The notes: generated from the letters alone by a model not told the origin. A DNA stretch of 64,000 nt from Favolaschia claudopus (GCA_037176885.1 JAWWNJ010000187.1:124001-188000); one strand, 5' to 3'; positions 10,204 through 22,871 are shown, counted from the stretch's first letter. Program-made: numbers and translations.

Positions 10204-11900
10204 CAGAGTCGTACAGAGAACTTGTTCGGAATGTATCGGTCACTCAGAGATGGTCGTCGATTTTCCATCTATTGAAGTGTCCGCCTATGCACAGCCATTA
10301 ATGTGCATTCAGGCAAGGGAATCTGAAATGGCCGTGCAGTCTATCATTCTCGGGAAACACCCCGAAGGAATAAAATGGCGATATCGTTCGGCATCCCGAC
10401 GGTCTCCCTGCGATTTTATGAGTACCTCAGAAAGGTCCTTAGTATCCCAATAGTCTATAGATCCGATATTCAAGGTTGGGAGGTGTTTCCCGTTGTTCAG
10501 AGAGGGAGGCAACTCGGCACACCAATTTCCCGCCTCAAAGCATACATAAAAAGAATGTGTAATAATAGGACAAACAGACCATGCAACCTTTTGCCTGCCT
10601 TGTATGCAATGGTATACGCTTATACACTGCCGATGGGGTCAGTTTGCCCAGCAGTCACCCACAAAATCTGGTTGAAAACACGCAATTTCCGATTCCGGTT
10701 ACTTTTGGTCACACCGAGTAGGGCAGCGGCATCCAAAAATAGCAGCAGAACAGTGCGTTATTGCTAGCTCGCAGCCCAGTAATAAGGGCAGTCGTAGCAG
10801 ACCCTGCAGTCTCAAGCTGCCCTGAGACTTATATGCTGCAATCGCTCAATGCCCTCAGCACTTTGATCACCGAGAAAGAGGGTATCAGTGCAATTCCTGT
10901 GTCGGCTCTGGTTGCCCTAGTGCGAATTGCTGTAATCGACTTTGCTGCATGGAATACCTGCCATAATCCAGACAGCTCTTAGTTCTGCTGTCCATCTGCA
11001 GGTGGCTACGACCCGTGTTCCTTATTTTGCCAACGACTGGCAGGCAACATCGTATGGCTTTCAAATGTTCCCTCCCATCAATCCTGCAGCTGCACCTGTC
11101 GACATACCAAGTGACGATGCCAGCGAGCTCATATTTGCTGTGGATATGACACACCCTAAAACCCTGGAGTACATCAGGACTTGGGCAGTCCGGTTTGCTG
11201 GAGGAAGCTCCTCTTTTCGGCACCACTTCATTCTTGCCCTCTGGCTCCCTCAAAGTTCCTATCCCTCTCGACTGTCTTCCCAGCTCTCTTCTACCCCAAG
11301 CTCTCGCCATAATTCCCCTGTTCCTAGTGTCTGGTGACATTTCACCGACATATCCAGCAGTCGGTTTCCCCATCCGACGATTCCCAGTCCCCGATCTCAG
11401 AGGCTCCCCCTGCTTGTTTTAGCGATCTTTTGGTACCAGGAACTACATTTACTGATGCATGGAATTACAGATGCCGAGATTAGCCAGGCAGATCGGACTG
11501 GTCGGAGGCGCGAAAACCCTATTCCTCTCATTCGTAGCTGGGATGCTACTTCACGCATTCTGCTGTGTTTCTGCCCAGCATCGCGAGCACCATTTCTCGG
11601 GTGGACTCCAAGTTTCGTTTCACGAAATTTGGCACAGCCCGGCTGGGGCGAAACCTATTTTTCCAAGAAAACATCGTGGTTTACTGACGCTGTTAATGCA
11701 TCCAAGCGTGTGTGGCCAACTAATCGAGTACCTGGTGAGAGACGCTGAATCTATATGCCGACTGTCATACTTAACTCATATGCTCAGCTGCCAACACAGC
11801 GAATGCTGAGCTTTACGAGTTCTGGAACACGATTTGCTTTGTATAGGGTCCAGGTGGTCCAGCACAGACAGGCATCATCCCCTCGAAACACTCTAGCAAT
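10204..11900. other. Mostly unassigned; one TIR end and an unidentified coding-like fragment
   Basis: At 10685-10716 the sequence ATTCCGGTTACTTTTGG with CCGAGTA matches the right end of the element at 57176-57706, so an incomplete member of that family lies here. A plus-strand stretch at about 10945-11210 reads as a plausible exon (FANDWQATSYGFQMF ... ELIFAVDMTHPKTLEYI) vaguely like the C-terminal part of fungal HXXXD acyltransferases, but I see no catalytic motif. The rest shows no supportable gene. Confidence 0.3.
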
Positions 11901-11904
11901 TAAA

Positions 11905-12873
11905 GAGAGGTGGCAGCAGCAAAATTGACCCAAGATATAGTCGGCAGAAAGGGTCGGAATTTGAATGTGGTCTTTGACGGTCAAATCTACTTGGGATCGT
12001 CTATAGGCGCGACCATTGGCTCACTTCGCTATTTCAGTTCCGACAACCAGGACTTCGCCGATGTTGGGTGCTATTGCGCGGTCATCCAGGTGTGTTTGAC
12101 ACCTTCTCATATCATTCATATACTCACATCGATGTTTACAGCCTGCGCGTATCACTCCGACTCTCGAGGTGTACTCCCAGGAGCTTGCTCCTCTTGATTA
12201 TCACTTCTTCGGAGACATTGTCTCCCTATGTATTATCTACATACCTCGCTTTTGTATTTTTTGCCCAGATATGTTCCCTTAGATCATTCTTCTCGGCTCC
12301 CCGGACACCCTCAATATCCGCACCCACGCTACCGTTCACGTCTGCGGTGTTTCCAGCAACATCGACAAACCAAACTCGACTTTTGATATCGAAGCCGAGC
12401 AGTACCTTTCTGCGACAAAAACCCCAGACAATGGCTTCCCGGTTCACTGTGTATTCCCTGCAACACCGAGGGGAGAGAAGTACAAACCCATTCCAGGGAA
12501 GGGAAAGAGTGTTTCGGTGGAAGGCTTCCTCACCGGGCTTGAGCTAAACGATGATCGCTCAGTAAAGCATACATCGAGAAGGTAACATTTCTCGGCAATG
12601 CCTCTTCGACGGCGCCGAAGGCTGAGGAGAGTCCGACTAGAATTGGTATGTTCCTGGCCTTCCTCTTCATGTAATCCACTGAAAGCTTCGCCAGTAAACA
12701 CCTGTACTCCCGCACGCCTCAAGTTTACTTTGGAGGTCAAGCTCCCAGTAGTACCAGCACTTCCGAATCCGAAGAAGCGCAAGCTAATTGACCAACAAGC
12801 GAATGAGCCTCAAGACAAGGGTGAAGGAACGTCCACTGGTCATCGCAGTGGCGGCGGCGCGAATAAACACTAG
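11905..12873 (+). pseudogene. OB-fold-like agaricomycete protein gene, frameshifted
   Basis: Exons at about 11905-12089, 12142-12229, 12283-12646 and 12687-12873 with canonical 52-53 nt introns between the first three and a ~40 nt one before the last. Readable blocks: NLNVVFDGQIYLGSSIG, SLRYFSSDNQDFADVGCY, a D-Y-H-F-F block, VHVCGVSSNIDKPNSTFD, then KYKPIPGKGKSVSVEGFLTG and KVTFLGNAS, ending in a basic PKKRK nuclear localisation signal. I recognise this block order from repeated agaricomycete proteins; the OB-fold assignment is inference from alternating short strands. The junction at 12229/12283 and the stretch near 12575 are out of frame, and no ATG could be placed upstream, so it is probably decayed. 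It lies 330 bp upstream of, and parallel to, the P-like transposase copy A. Confidence 0.55.
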
Positions 12874-13205
12874 CTACGGTAACGGGGAATTAGGCCCCTA
12901 ATTCCTTGCGAAGGGGTCCCCAAACGAGTGGAATTACGAGCAACAGCGACAGCGTGGGAGGGAACTAGGGGCAACACATGAAAACCGCCTAAAACCGCCT
13001 CCAGAATCCAGGGAATCAACAGAATCAGAAGCAAGAGATGGCAGATCGTTGGATCGGGTACACGCATCAACATACGTAAGGGTACCCTCTCCCCCCCAAA
13101 TGCGGTTAACACAGCTTATTACCGTTTTCTGTACTTCTGGGCGAGTGGCTCAACGATTCGTCTCTTTCGCTGTAAGTAGCAGGGCCTCTTCTAGCCCTCC
13201 TATAG

Positions 13206-16200
13206 CGCCTATCTGCTTGCGGGCAACTCAACACTACTCTATACGCGACTTTACACGCGCTGAACGCGTCGAATGAGCCAAGTGACCACTTTGTAAATAG
13301 TGCACATACACTTCGTTCTGGCCACCACTGGCAGCAAAACAATGCGCTCGAGGCCTCGGGGCGCTTATCTCCCTCTCCCTTCTGCGCAGAAGGTTCATCC
13401 TCCTCCATAAAATCAGGCACCAATGTACATTTCTCCACATTTTCTGTCAATGAATCCGGACTTCTTCGCTGTCCTAAATGCGATAAAACTTTTGCTCCGG
13501 GGGCGAACGAAGCTTCGCTACAGAGTCATATGAATGGGAAATCATGTCGAGGTATGTTTTGATTCATTTCTTTCAATCATGTTGCGGTAACATGGCATTC
13601 GCCTCAGGAAATCCAAATTTTCGTCAGTCCTCAAAAACACCGTCTACCTTGCGACAAATCCCTCCGAACTCAAGTTCTATTGGGGTCCCGTCACCCTCAA
13701 CCATTCGTGCTGCATGCCCAGGCTGTCCACTTTCATGGGAATCCGACACATTCTGGTCGACATATCCATTTCACATACACGCATACACGACGTCAATTCA
13801 AGATATAATCCGAGTTACTCCTTCGTATCCCTGTCTCCGCCAACCATACGTTCTGCCAGATGCCTTCAGGACTGTGGTACTTCGGGTGGGCCCTGCACAT
13901 GGTGCTTGACTCTTCCCCACGATGTCGAGGCTGTTCGAGATAGAGCTGGATTGTCTTACTGTCAAGTGCGAGTAGAGCAGCGACTCCATCATGACCAGCT
14001 CTCTGAAAAGATTGAAAAGTTGAAGCAACAGGTGAATGACATGAAACTCGAGGTAACCGTGTCTTGTTAGCATTTATGTTCCTGAACTGATCTCAATTTC
14101 GACAGAAACTAAACCTGAGTCGTTCGCTTGCCTCTGCTCGCAGGCAGATTTGCGAATACAAGATGATTTTTCAATACCTTGGCACTCATGCGGTCCCGGG
14201 GATCCACCGCATGTTCCCCAATGCCCTCAAATTTGGTTGGGGAACTAAACGGTTTTTTGACCGGCTTCAGGAAGCTTGTTCCGGCGAATACGTCCCTCGA
14301 AATTATACTCAGTACGAGATAGATCTCGCAATCCTTCTATATGAACTCGGGGGCGGCTCTGCCGTGCACGCAATGAATCACTCGATCTTCGCGCTTCCTT
14401 CCCGTCAAACAATTGAACCGTACCGCAGGGAGAATCGTCCTAAACTGTGTCTTAGCGATGTCAACGTCCTCACAATCTCCCAGAATATATCCACTATGTT
14501 CAGGTCACACCAGGACAAAGACGGGAAGATTCGCGAGACCCCAATCAAAAAGCGCGCGCATTCCTTGATGTTCGATGAGACTGCCCTTCACCCAAGCGTA
14601 GAATATATGCCATCCACTGATGAAATGGCGGGCTTTTGTCTCGAGCACGTCAGCGAGCTTGAGACACTTTTGGTGGGTAAAGACACACGCTCTGTCAAAG
14701 CAGCAGTCGCAGCTGTCAAAGATGGCAAGGTCCATATTGCGCAAGAAGTCACCGTCGGTGCTATTGCTCATCTCTCGCGAGACAATTATGGGGCGAAACC
14801 AATTTTTGTCGGGCCATCTTGTAAGAAGGGGGATTGGAGGCGAATGTTGGAGATCTTGCAAAGCGCACTAGAGGCTGGGAATAACTCGCCAGATGGGGCA
14901 GCGAAACACGGGGACATTTGGATCGCCTCGTCGGATGGGGATTACAAACGTCGTATCGCGTTATTCATGTTGTGCATGCACAGCGAAATTCGTCCCGGCA
15001 ATCCCCTCTATTCGTTGATATGTGACCTCGTTGGGCTCAACCGGCGAGTGGGGAAAAATAATCTCGTAATGGACATGGACTACCGACACCTTTTCAAACG
15101 TACGTTACTCGTTTAAATTTCCGACCCGCATTGACATTTCTCATTGTATGCGGACAGGTCTATGCACACTTCTGTGTTCTTGGCTTGGAATGTTAGTCAA
15201 TGGTGTCTGTGTGAACCGGGACATGCTTGTTCTGTGGTTCGAACGTTTAGTGAATCATGATTGGTCCGAGGGAAGCATTGAGAGTCTTTTGCACCCTAAA
15301 GACGCACAGAATGTTTCCCGTGCCGTCCAGCTCCTCCTCTGTGTTGTAGAGATCCAAACCATTGACAAGGATGATTTGGATCCCAGCGAAGAGGCAGAGT
15401 TTGAAGCTCTTTGTCTTCTCGGAAAAGTCTTTGATTCTCTGCTTCAACCTTTCATAAACCCGGGCCTATCCCTTTCGGAACAGATCACATCCCTTGTAAC
15501 CTTCGCACACCTTGCATGCGGCCTCTTTCTCCAGAACAGCACCTCGTTCATGTCCAACCAGCTCTACGGCGACTTGCAAACCATGGTGAAAGCCGCCATC
15601 ATGATGGTAGCACAAACCCAGGACCTTGACCCGCTTCTTGACGTGCTCATTTGCCTCCTCGGCGACAATCCCGTCGAGACTCTGTTTGGTCGGACACGCA
15701 TGAAAGGGGGTCATAATCCAAATTTCGGTCCCATTGAGTTCTTAATCCGAGTCGGGTCGTCGATGAACATGGATGATGTTTATGACCACCATCCCGAGGT
15801 TGAGAAAAAGCCACGCCGCTTAAACCTTGTCCGCGGACGCGACGCTGATCATGTGGGGCCCAAGCAATGGCGGGGTAACATTTCTGCAGGCAGCTGCAAT
15901 TTAAAAACTTGCTGGGAGGCTGGAGTCAATGCAGCTGAGGAGATCTTGCGCAAGCACTCCGTATCAGAACCGAAATCATTTGCCGAGCACTTTCGGAAGG
16001 CGGCGGATGTGGACCTCCTACGACCCTTTGGTGGGAAATATCCCGCGCTGTCGGCAGAGAACGACCGTTTCTTAACTAATGTTACCGCCGATCCCGACTC
16101 AAATGCCACAGCTTCGCCGGAGTCAAATGTTGATACTTCGATCAACCCGGTCGGCCAATTTGATTATCGAGCAGCGCTCGACCAAGCCCAGAGTATTGCC

Positions 16201-17789
16201 ACATCCACCGAGCCTCACTCTATCTTTGCAACTATCGACTCTGACGGTCATTGTTGTCATAAGAAGGCCATTGTGCGCACGTATTTTGATATGACACAAG
16301 ATATTCATAGCAGTCATGACCGCCTTCTGCGGGTTCGAGGGTTCACCATTGGTGAAAAAACCTGGGAGAGAGAGGGCGTGGATGGAGCTATTGTATTTGA
16401 TGCTACACATTTTTCATTCGGAGATCTATTTGCAACTTTTATCTGCTACAACGGCACACATCTAGCATTGGCCCTCGGGCGGACAACTCTTATCAAGCGT
16501 GGCCTTCCGGGCAGCAAATCCCCTTCGGTATCTGCCATACCTCTTGCCGAGCTCAATCTTCCGAACTCTCCATGGACAGTTTGCGGCCAAATATTCTCTC
16601 TTGTCCCTCTGGAGGCTCATGGGTCTGAATGGGTCTGGGACGGCAAATTTGTATCGCTGTCACTCAAGAAAAAGGGGAAATCTGCCTCCGGCAATGTGTC
16701 ACAAATGCGGAACGTTCAATTTTCAGATTGATTGAACCCATCAAGCTGGATGATAGACGAGACGCAACTGTATCGGATTTGGAGACTGTTGAATCCATTA
16801 TCGGCTCAGTCTCTGAACGAAAGAATTCCCCAACCAAACACTATTATCTGTGTGGATGCGCCTAAAAGATCGCATTGAAAAAGATGAGACTTTACACGAC
16901 AAACTGCCAGTCTTCGCTGGTGTGCAGGATGGCAGGGTCCCATATCAGGCCGCACCAGTAGAAGGTAAGTAGTCTTCTTGTCTGCTCCTGTATCCAGAAC
17001 TCAGAATTTCGTTGTAGACTATCAAGGAGTGATTTATTCATTCTCAGTCGTTGGTACGCCCATCTACGAAGCAATTATCAACCGACAAGCTTGCCGAGTT
17101 TGTGGTAAATCTGTTAAGGATACAGATATTCGAACACACATGGGTGAACATATCCGAAAGTCCCTCCGAGAGGTTCCCGAAGACGGCATTAAGTACCCGG
17201 TCCGTCGGTCTCTCTCTACCACTTCATTAATTCGGTCTTCATGTCTGCCTAGGTGGCCAAATCTTATCCATGTGGCACATGCGGGCGCTCGATGGATGAC
17301 GGAGCATGCCCAGTCCGAATCAAGAGCGCAAAATGTGACTCCGACTGCCCATCCTCATATGCTTTCCAAATTCGTGCAGCATCCACTTTCCGTGACACTC
17401 GTCCTTGCACCAATGTTCCAATTGCTTGTCCATTTGATTGCCAACAAACTCACTGGAAATATAATTTCCCTCAGCATCTCAAGGAGCGGCATCCTTCTTG
17501 GCAAAGTCTAGAACAGATTACTGTAACACGGGAAGAAGAGCTGAAGCTCGGCATTCCCGAATCAAAAGCAGTGCTTTGGCCCCCACCACCCGCACCCCAG
17601 CCACCCTCCTCACCTTGTTGTGGTCAAAAGCGCCCTGCGCCGGGGTCACCCCGAACCCCACGCGGCCGGTACCGCCTTCACTGTAAAGAGCCCCATAATG
17701 GCAAGTTTCCGCGCGTGTTTTGGATATTACCTGGGGCAGAAAGTACCTCTCAAAAGATCGCTCCAATCATTGGCGATGTATTCACGTAA
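13206..17789 (+). pseudogene. P-element/THAP9-like giant transposase, copy A (decayed)
   Basis: Exons: ~13206-13551, 13608-14052, 14106-15099, 15158-16964, 17018-17199, 17253-17789, with 53-58 nt introns. The first exon has a zinc finger (LRCPKCDKTF...HMNGKSC); the second a Cys cluster and coiled coil; the third and fourth hold an RNase-H-like core: LMFDETALHPSVEY (first D), ASSDGDYKRR (second D), MDYRHLFKRL (DPxH-like block) and GDNPVETLFGRTRMKGG (D-x-x-x-E). The last exons carry further zinc fingers (CRVCGK...HMGEH; PCGTCGR...CFK-like Cys pairs; CPFDCQQTHWKYN...HLKERH) and a proline-rich tail. It aligns block by block with copy B at 30097-34432. Frame breaks near 13810, 16720 and 16850 indicate a pseudogene. 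No ATG was found for the first exon, so the 5' end is uncertain. Confidence 0.75.
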
Positions 17790-18531
17790 CTTAGTCATGT
17801 CCTCTCCAATGCACCAGGAAGTCGTCGTTTGCGAGGCGTACGAATGATGACAATATGTGCTGACAAGATTCCCAAATGGAGTCGAAAAACGTGACGGTTA
17901 CGTTGGTTGATCAATGTGCCAGATCCAAAGATCAGTCAACTCTTGATCAGAAGCAACACGCATTCTCCCAGAATTTCCAGAGTTGAAACAAACACACAAT
18001 AAATCTAGTCGACCACAGCACCCTATAAGAAATCAAAAAGAACAACAGAAACTTATAGTCACCAGCCAGGCCTTATAAGAGTTGCGACTCACTGCCCCAA
18101 AAAAATATAAGCCAGAGCCAAGGCTTATAAGAAAATAGCCGCCTCTGAGGCCTTGTAAGAAATCGGGAAAAGTGGTGGAAACCGGTTCAACTGCTCGCGG
18201 TTGCTTATAGCACTCTCGTAGACCGCTCCAAATGTACAAAGTCTCAACTCACAGCTGTCCATGGCTTTTTCTGCTCCGAAACCATCATTGGAACCAATGC
18301 GTTAAAACACTGTAAACCGACAGCCGAGGCAAGAGAGTGAGTTCAAAGATATTTGTTTTATGAAAACCATTAAAGAATATTCTTGCTGAGAGACTAGGTA
18401 GAGTGTCATTAGAAGGCAAAATAATAGGCAAGCAGACGCATTCGAACCGTGTGGGAAAGTTGGCATGTGCCATCAAATTGTCACAGAATCCGAGAGGTGC
18501 CAACAAAATCAGACCAAAATCAGACTCTATA
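17790..18531. other. Intergenic with spaced GGCYTTATAAG words
   Basis: No gene. Between about 18020 and 18215 the words CCTATAAG, CTTATAG, GCCTTATAAGA, GGCTTATAAGAA and GCCTTGTAAGAA recur at roughly 40 base spacing, like an eroded tandem repeat. No terminal repeats were found around it. Confidence 0.4.
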
Positions 18532-18902
18532 TACAGCCGTTTTGGAAACAATATACGGGTTTTGATCAACTGGTGCTCACTCGTTTGTGCTTACCTTTGT
18601 TGTGCTTCCCATCACCAGCTCCACTTCGGCTTTGCTTCCGCCACCCAGAGAACACCAGGAAAAAACAGGAGCCTAACAGAACTTAGGATTAAGACTCAGC
18701 TGCTATTTGCCCAAAGCTCGACACGGCCATGACTTGCGAGCAAGGGCCGAAACAAGGGACCAGCGGCACTTGATGTGGTACGGCAGCGCCCCACAAAGTG
18801 GTGCTCCCGGCTTTGCCGATGACAGAATCGTCAACAGACGTAAGCACAAACGAACGAGCACCACTCAATCAAAACCCGTATATTGTTTCCAAAACGGCTG
18901 TA
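18532..18902. mobile_element. 371 bp MITE with ~60 bp TIRs (TACAGCCGTTTTGGAAAC family)
   Basis: Left end TACAGCCGTTTTGGAAAC continues inverted at the right end up to 18902 for about 60 bases with a few mismatches, including the inner block GAGCACCA. TA is found at both tips, the usual Tc1/mariner target. There is no transposase frame inside. A detached copy of one end occurs at 20341-20394 and a weaker tip at 20936. Confidence 0.85.
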
Positions 18903-19052
18903 TTTGATGTTCCTTGGTTGAAATTTTAGTGATGAATGATTTGAGACCCAGAGCGTGAATGAAGGTCCCCGGGAAGTTTCAGGGAATCTGAGAGGGAAAG
19001 ACTTGCATTTTGTACACCTGGAGGCGGTCCTGGCTCGCGCAGAAAAAAATTA

Positions 19053-19150
19053 ATCAGCCCTTAACTTGACCCTTAATTTGCCCTTATTATTAAGCCCTAG
19101 TTAAGGTTAAGGTCTTAGCTTCAAATTTTACCCTTATTAACCCCTTAAAT
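19053..19150. repeat. CCCTTAA-rich dispersed repeat, copy 2
   Basis: Same arrangement as 2345-2406, including the GCCCTAGTTAAG block, continuing into CCCTTATTAACCCC. The match to copy 1 starts at CAGCCCTTAACTTG. Confidence 0.5.
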
Positions 19151-20340
19151 TCCAACACTGGTATAACACACTATAGCGTCATTCTATGGGCTCAAATTTT
19201 TGTCCAGGGTTTCTCAGCGGCCTGAAAAACCCCAGACATCGGTTTCTCGGCGGTCATACGGCTGGGACCCTCTTGCCGGCGTTTGCCAGGCGCTCAAGAT
19301 CGGCCATGATCGGCCCATGTCGCCCGAAAATCCGCAGATTTTGATCGATCCCACGTCTACAGCCTTGCCGACGGGGATCGCCCATGATCGGACAAAGTCG
19401 GCCAAGTGCCGTGGCCGCTAAACGCAGTGAGGTCGCCTAAGGAAACTGGCCCAGACCTTCCTATGGTGCGCTCGGCCTAAACACCACCAAATAGGTCCCA
19501 TCATTGATGCCATCGGTGATGTCCCAAATCGACCGGAAAAATTTCGAATATAAATTGCATCTCTTGCTGCAAAACAAGGTTGGAGCAGACTCAGAACACA
19601 CTCCCCAGCTATAGTTAGTGTGGTATGTAGCTCATGGACCTCTCTGAGAGCATATGAAACCAGAGTCGGAACTTAAATTGGGCATATTCCGTAAGCTCAC
19701 ATGACTGATTGATTGATCGCATCACTGATGTCTCAAATCCGCCAGTATTTATTGCGAGTTTTGAGGGGACAGAGAATTCCTTTAGAGGGATTATATAAGT
19801 CTACTACCTAATCGGAGTGTTTTCACCAGAGGATCAGTCATGAGAAGGTTCTGATCAGGTGGACCGGAGCCATCACCGTCACGATTTTTCCCACGGCCAA
19901 AATTTGCTGGGATGCAAGGCGAGCGTTCGACTCCCCGCCCCCCAGCTACGGGCCTTCGGCGCCCAAGGCCACCGGACTCCCCTCCCCCTTCCGTCCCGAA
20001 AACTCAAAACAATTCAATCACGAAGTCCCCACATTCGTCCCGCGTAATCAAGAAAGTCCGAGCTGATGGTCCTGACGCAACACCCGCCACCGTCTCCAGC
20101 GGCACCACGACCAACCAACCAGTCAACCCCACCCCACCCCTCGCCATGACCACGCCCCAAACTCAGCGCCCCCGCAGGCCGCCGTCCCTCAGTCCCACAC
20201 AACGATCGACCACCTGTCTACCAAGCTAAAAACGGAAGTAAAAGCTCTACTGGAGCGAGTTTGTGACTTCCAACAATGCGCAATCGACGATTTCAGACAT
20301 AATCCTGAGGAGTTTCCCCAAGGCACGGAGGACAACCTCA

Positions 20341-20394
20341 AACGAACGAGCACCACTCGATCAAAACCCGTATATTGTTTCCAAAACGGCTGTA
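20341..20394. mobile_element. Solo terminal repeat of the 18532-18902 MITE family
   Basis: About 54 bases identical or nearly so to the right TIR of the 18.5 kb element (GAGCACCACTCG ... AAAACGGCTGTA). No matching left end lies within a few hundred bases, so it is a truncated copy. Confidence 0.7.
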
Positions 20395-21683
20395 AAAAGA
20401 TATATCGACTATCATACTTATATCTCGTAGAGTCTGACTGAGACTATCGAAATGATACAGTACGAGTAACCAAGAAAAAAAACAAGCTGCAGGCAGCTAA
20501 TGGCTAGAAGTGTAAGAAATAACAACTGGTCTTTCTGGTCCAATTCTTGTGCCGAGGAACCATTCCATACATATCTACTACCTAAGAGCATCAAACTGGA
20601 TGACTTCCCATAGTGGTAAATTTTTTTTTTTGGAATATATTTGCTTTTCCGGCAGAGATGCCGGGGGACCCCAGGGCTCGGATCTCATTTCACCCGTTTT
20701 TAGCTCGTACTATTTAAAGCGGCCCTTATGCGTAGCAACTCTTCTATCCATTCGCGAAAATTTACTGCGTGATTGGAGCAGAATGAGGGTGTAGGAGGTT
20801 GTATGTAGTTAAGTTTTGATTCGGGTGAACAGAAAACGCGGCCTGGATAAAGAGAACGAGCGAATTTCGAGCGCGACCGTTGAAGGAATGATGGCGTTAG
20901 CATGTGACCGAATGACCTTCCGTAACGGGCGCCGTTACAGCCGTTTCGGAAAAAGAATACGGGTTCCGTCATTTCTTCCTTCTTAATTTTTTGTCTACAC
21001 TAGTTCTTGTATAACAGCCCGGATTTTGATTCCAACACAGTACATACTTACTTAGCTGTAATGTGATAGATATCACCAAGTACCTATGACGATGATGGTA
21101 CTAATAGGGGGTTAATCTGGTCGAGGGTGGAGGGGTCGAGGTCTAAGTATGTGGCGCCGCTGTAGGGTCTCCCAGGCTTGCAGCTTTCAAAATGCCCGTG
21201 TTCTCTCAAAATGGCAGTGAGTATGGCGGAGCCGAAGGTGCCGTGCATCTCAATTACAGTGCTACATAAACACGCATCGTTGGACATGATTGTTAGCGTT
21301 TTGCTGGAATTCCAAATGTAACTCGACGTCCTGTCTTTTAATTTCTCTCAAGCATAGTTCAAAGGCGGCATCTGCTCATAATAGTCAACTGATGCTACTT
21401 ATCATTATACATATTTATCGAAGATCACTCACCGACATGTGAGCCAGTCTTTGCACTAGTTTCAATCCACTGAGCTCCCACCGACTTCGCCCATCCTTCG
21501 AGATCCACCCTCTCAATTTGACGACTGGGGGGTTGGAGTGTACTGCAAAGGGAAAACATAAGAGCCGCACTTTGATTCAAGGTCTGCTTTGCAGCCAACG
21601 ATCACCACTGCAACACTAGCGTGACCGGCGTACGCATGACAGGGCTCCCAAATTGGGATGTCATGAGGGTCGTGCGTACGAGA

Positions 21684-22517
21684 CTACATCACACTCCCGC
21701 CACCGTGTTTGACTTTCTTCTTGGTATATCGGGGGTCGCTTGCTTGCCCTGGCTCCCTCCAACACCACTGCCGCCCATCCGACCCAATGATATTAAATTT
21801 TGACTCATCTGAGAATATCACCGCCCGCCAATCCTCCGGTGACCAATAACAATGCTGTTCCGCCCATTCTTTTCGCTTCCTCCGGTGGGCTGGTGTCAAC
21901 AAGGGTCGAGATTGACGCACATAGGCGTTCAAACCTTGTTTTTTGAGGGCAGCGCGGATTGTATCGACGTGCAAATGGGGGAAATACTGTAGTATTTCGT
22001 TCAATTAGTAAGGCCATTTGGGGTGTGACACCTCTTACCAACCTGATCTTTGGTAAGAGGGCCTTGGGACAGTGTGACTTACGAAATTTTTGGTATTTTA
22101 CCCCCCTTTTGGGGCCCAAAAACGCGTCAAAATGCGTGGGACAGGCAAGAACCTTTAGTAGAACCGTGTTGTGACCCTGTGACTTACGAAAATTTTCGTA
22201 GGATTTCGGGTCTGTGACAAGTGACACTACTAATTGAACGAAATACTACAGTATTTCCTCTGCAAGTCCGAAGCATTCTTGGCTTTGCCTGAAGACAGCA
22301 ATCTGAGTGCTTTACGGATGTCCCGCTCGTCCATTTTACGTGGGCGACCTTGCCTGGGAGTTTTCGCGTCAAAATTGTGGGTTGGTCCGTAGCGGGCATT
22401 GATTCTGGAGACGGTAGAGGGCGCAACATTTTCCTTTTCTGCCACGTCCCGATTCGACCAGCCAGCCTCCTTCAGCGCGACAATAGCTGATTTCTTCGTG
22501 GCAGAGGTGTCGCACAT
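21684..22517 (-). pseudogene. Tc1/mariner transposase, 3'-truncated and split by a MITE
   Basis: ATG at 22517. The N-terminal half reads KSAIVALKEAGWSNRDVAEK...PSTVSRINARYG with GRPRKMDERDIRKALRLL, i.e. the two helix-turn-helix halves and GRPR AT-hook-like linker of Tc1 elements. After the inserted MITE (21986-22253) it continues FPHLHVDTIRAALKKQGL, then the catalytic segment with IFSDESKFNIIGSDGRQ (first Asp of the DDE triad in SDES) and WCWREPG. It stops at KHGGGSVM followed by TAG, so the second Asp/Glu part is missing. Removing the MITE and one TA restores RKYFPHLHVD. The truncation means it cannot encode a working transposase. Confidence 0.85.
21986..22253. mobile_element. 268 bp MITE (TACTGTAGTATTTCG family) inside the Tc1 gene
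   Basis: The TIRs are 26 bases and perfect; the tip reads TACTGTAGTATTTCG and is followed by TTCAATTAGTA. TA target duplication at 21986-21987 and 22252-22253. Short frames inside are not genes. The same tip is found on the element at 44626-44875, which has a different interior, so a common transposase probably mobilises both. Confidence 0.85.
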
Positions 22518-22871
22518 GATGTAGAGAATGAGTTGTATGCAGAGAAAGCGGAGTTTAGAGCGTCGTTGTGGTGGTTCGGATTAAACAATGTGACAGCTGT
22601 CAAACAGGGAAAACAATTGGATCACGTGTGCGCGATGATCACACTCTCTTGCCACAACACCGCCCAATTGGACCTCAAGCATTTATGTGTAGAAAGGGTA
22701 CATGGTAAGGTACTTGATACGCTATCTACTTTAGAAACTCCTCTCACACTCCAGCCTCAGTGACAACCCAAAGTTTTAGAACCCGGTGATCCAATACTAT
22801 TTCCGAGTCAGTGTAAGTAATATGGCGATCCTACCCGTCACCGTTCTGTCACCAATCCCGTTTGGAATAAG

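Larger units (their letters stand above)
18903..21620. other. Gene-poor, repeat fragments only
   Basis: Apart from the repeat at 19053 and the solo MITE end at 20341, nothing coding is supportable. A proline/threonine-rich plus-strand frame at 19912-20229 reads like a low-complexity linker, without start, splice partner or motif. A C/T-rich block at 19920-20200 explains it. Confidence 0.4.

Noticed and set aside
14505..14861. 118-codon minus frame within transposase copy A
   Set aside because: Antisense shadow of the transposase exon.
16892..17074. 60-codon minus frame
   Set aside because: Antisense of transposase copy A exon and intron.
19912..20229. Proline/threonine-rich frame of 105 codons
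   Set aside because: No ATG of its own beyond the low-complexity block, no motif and no splice partner; explained by C-rich sequence.
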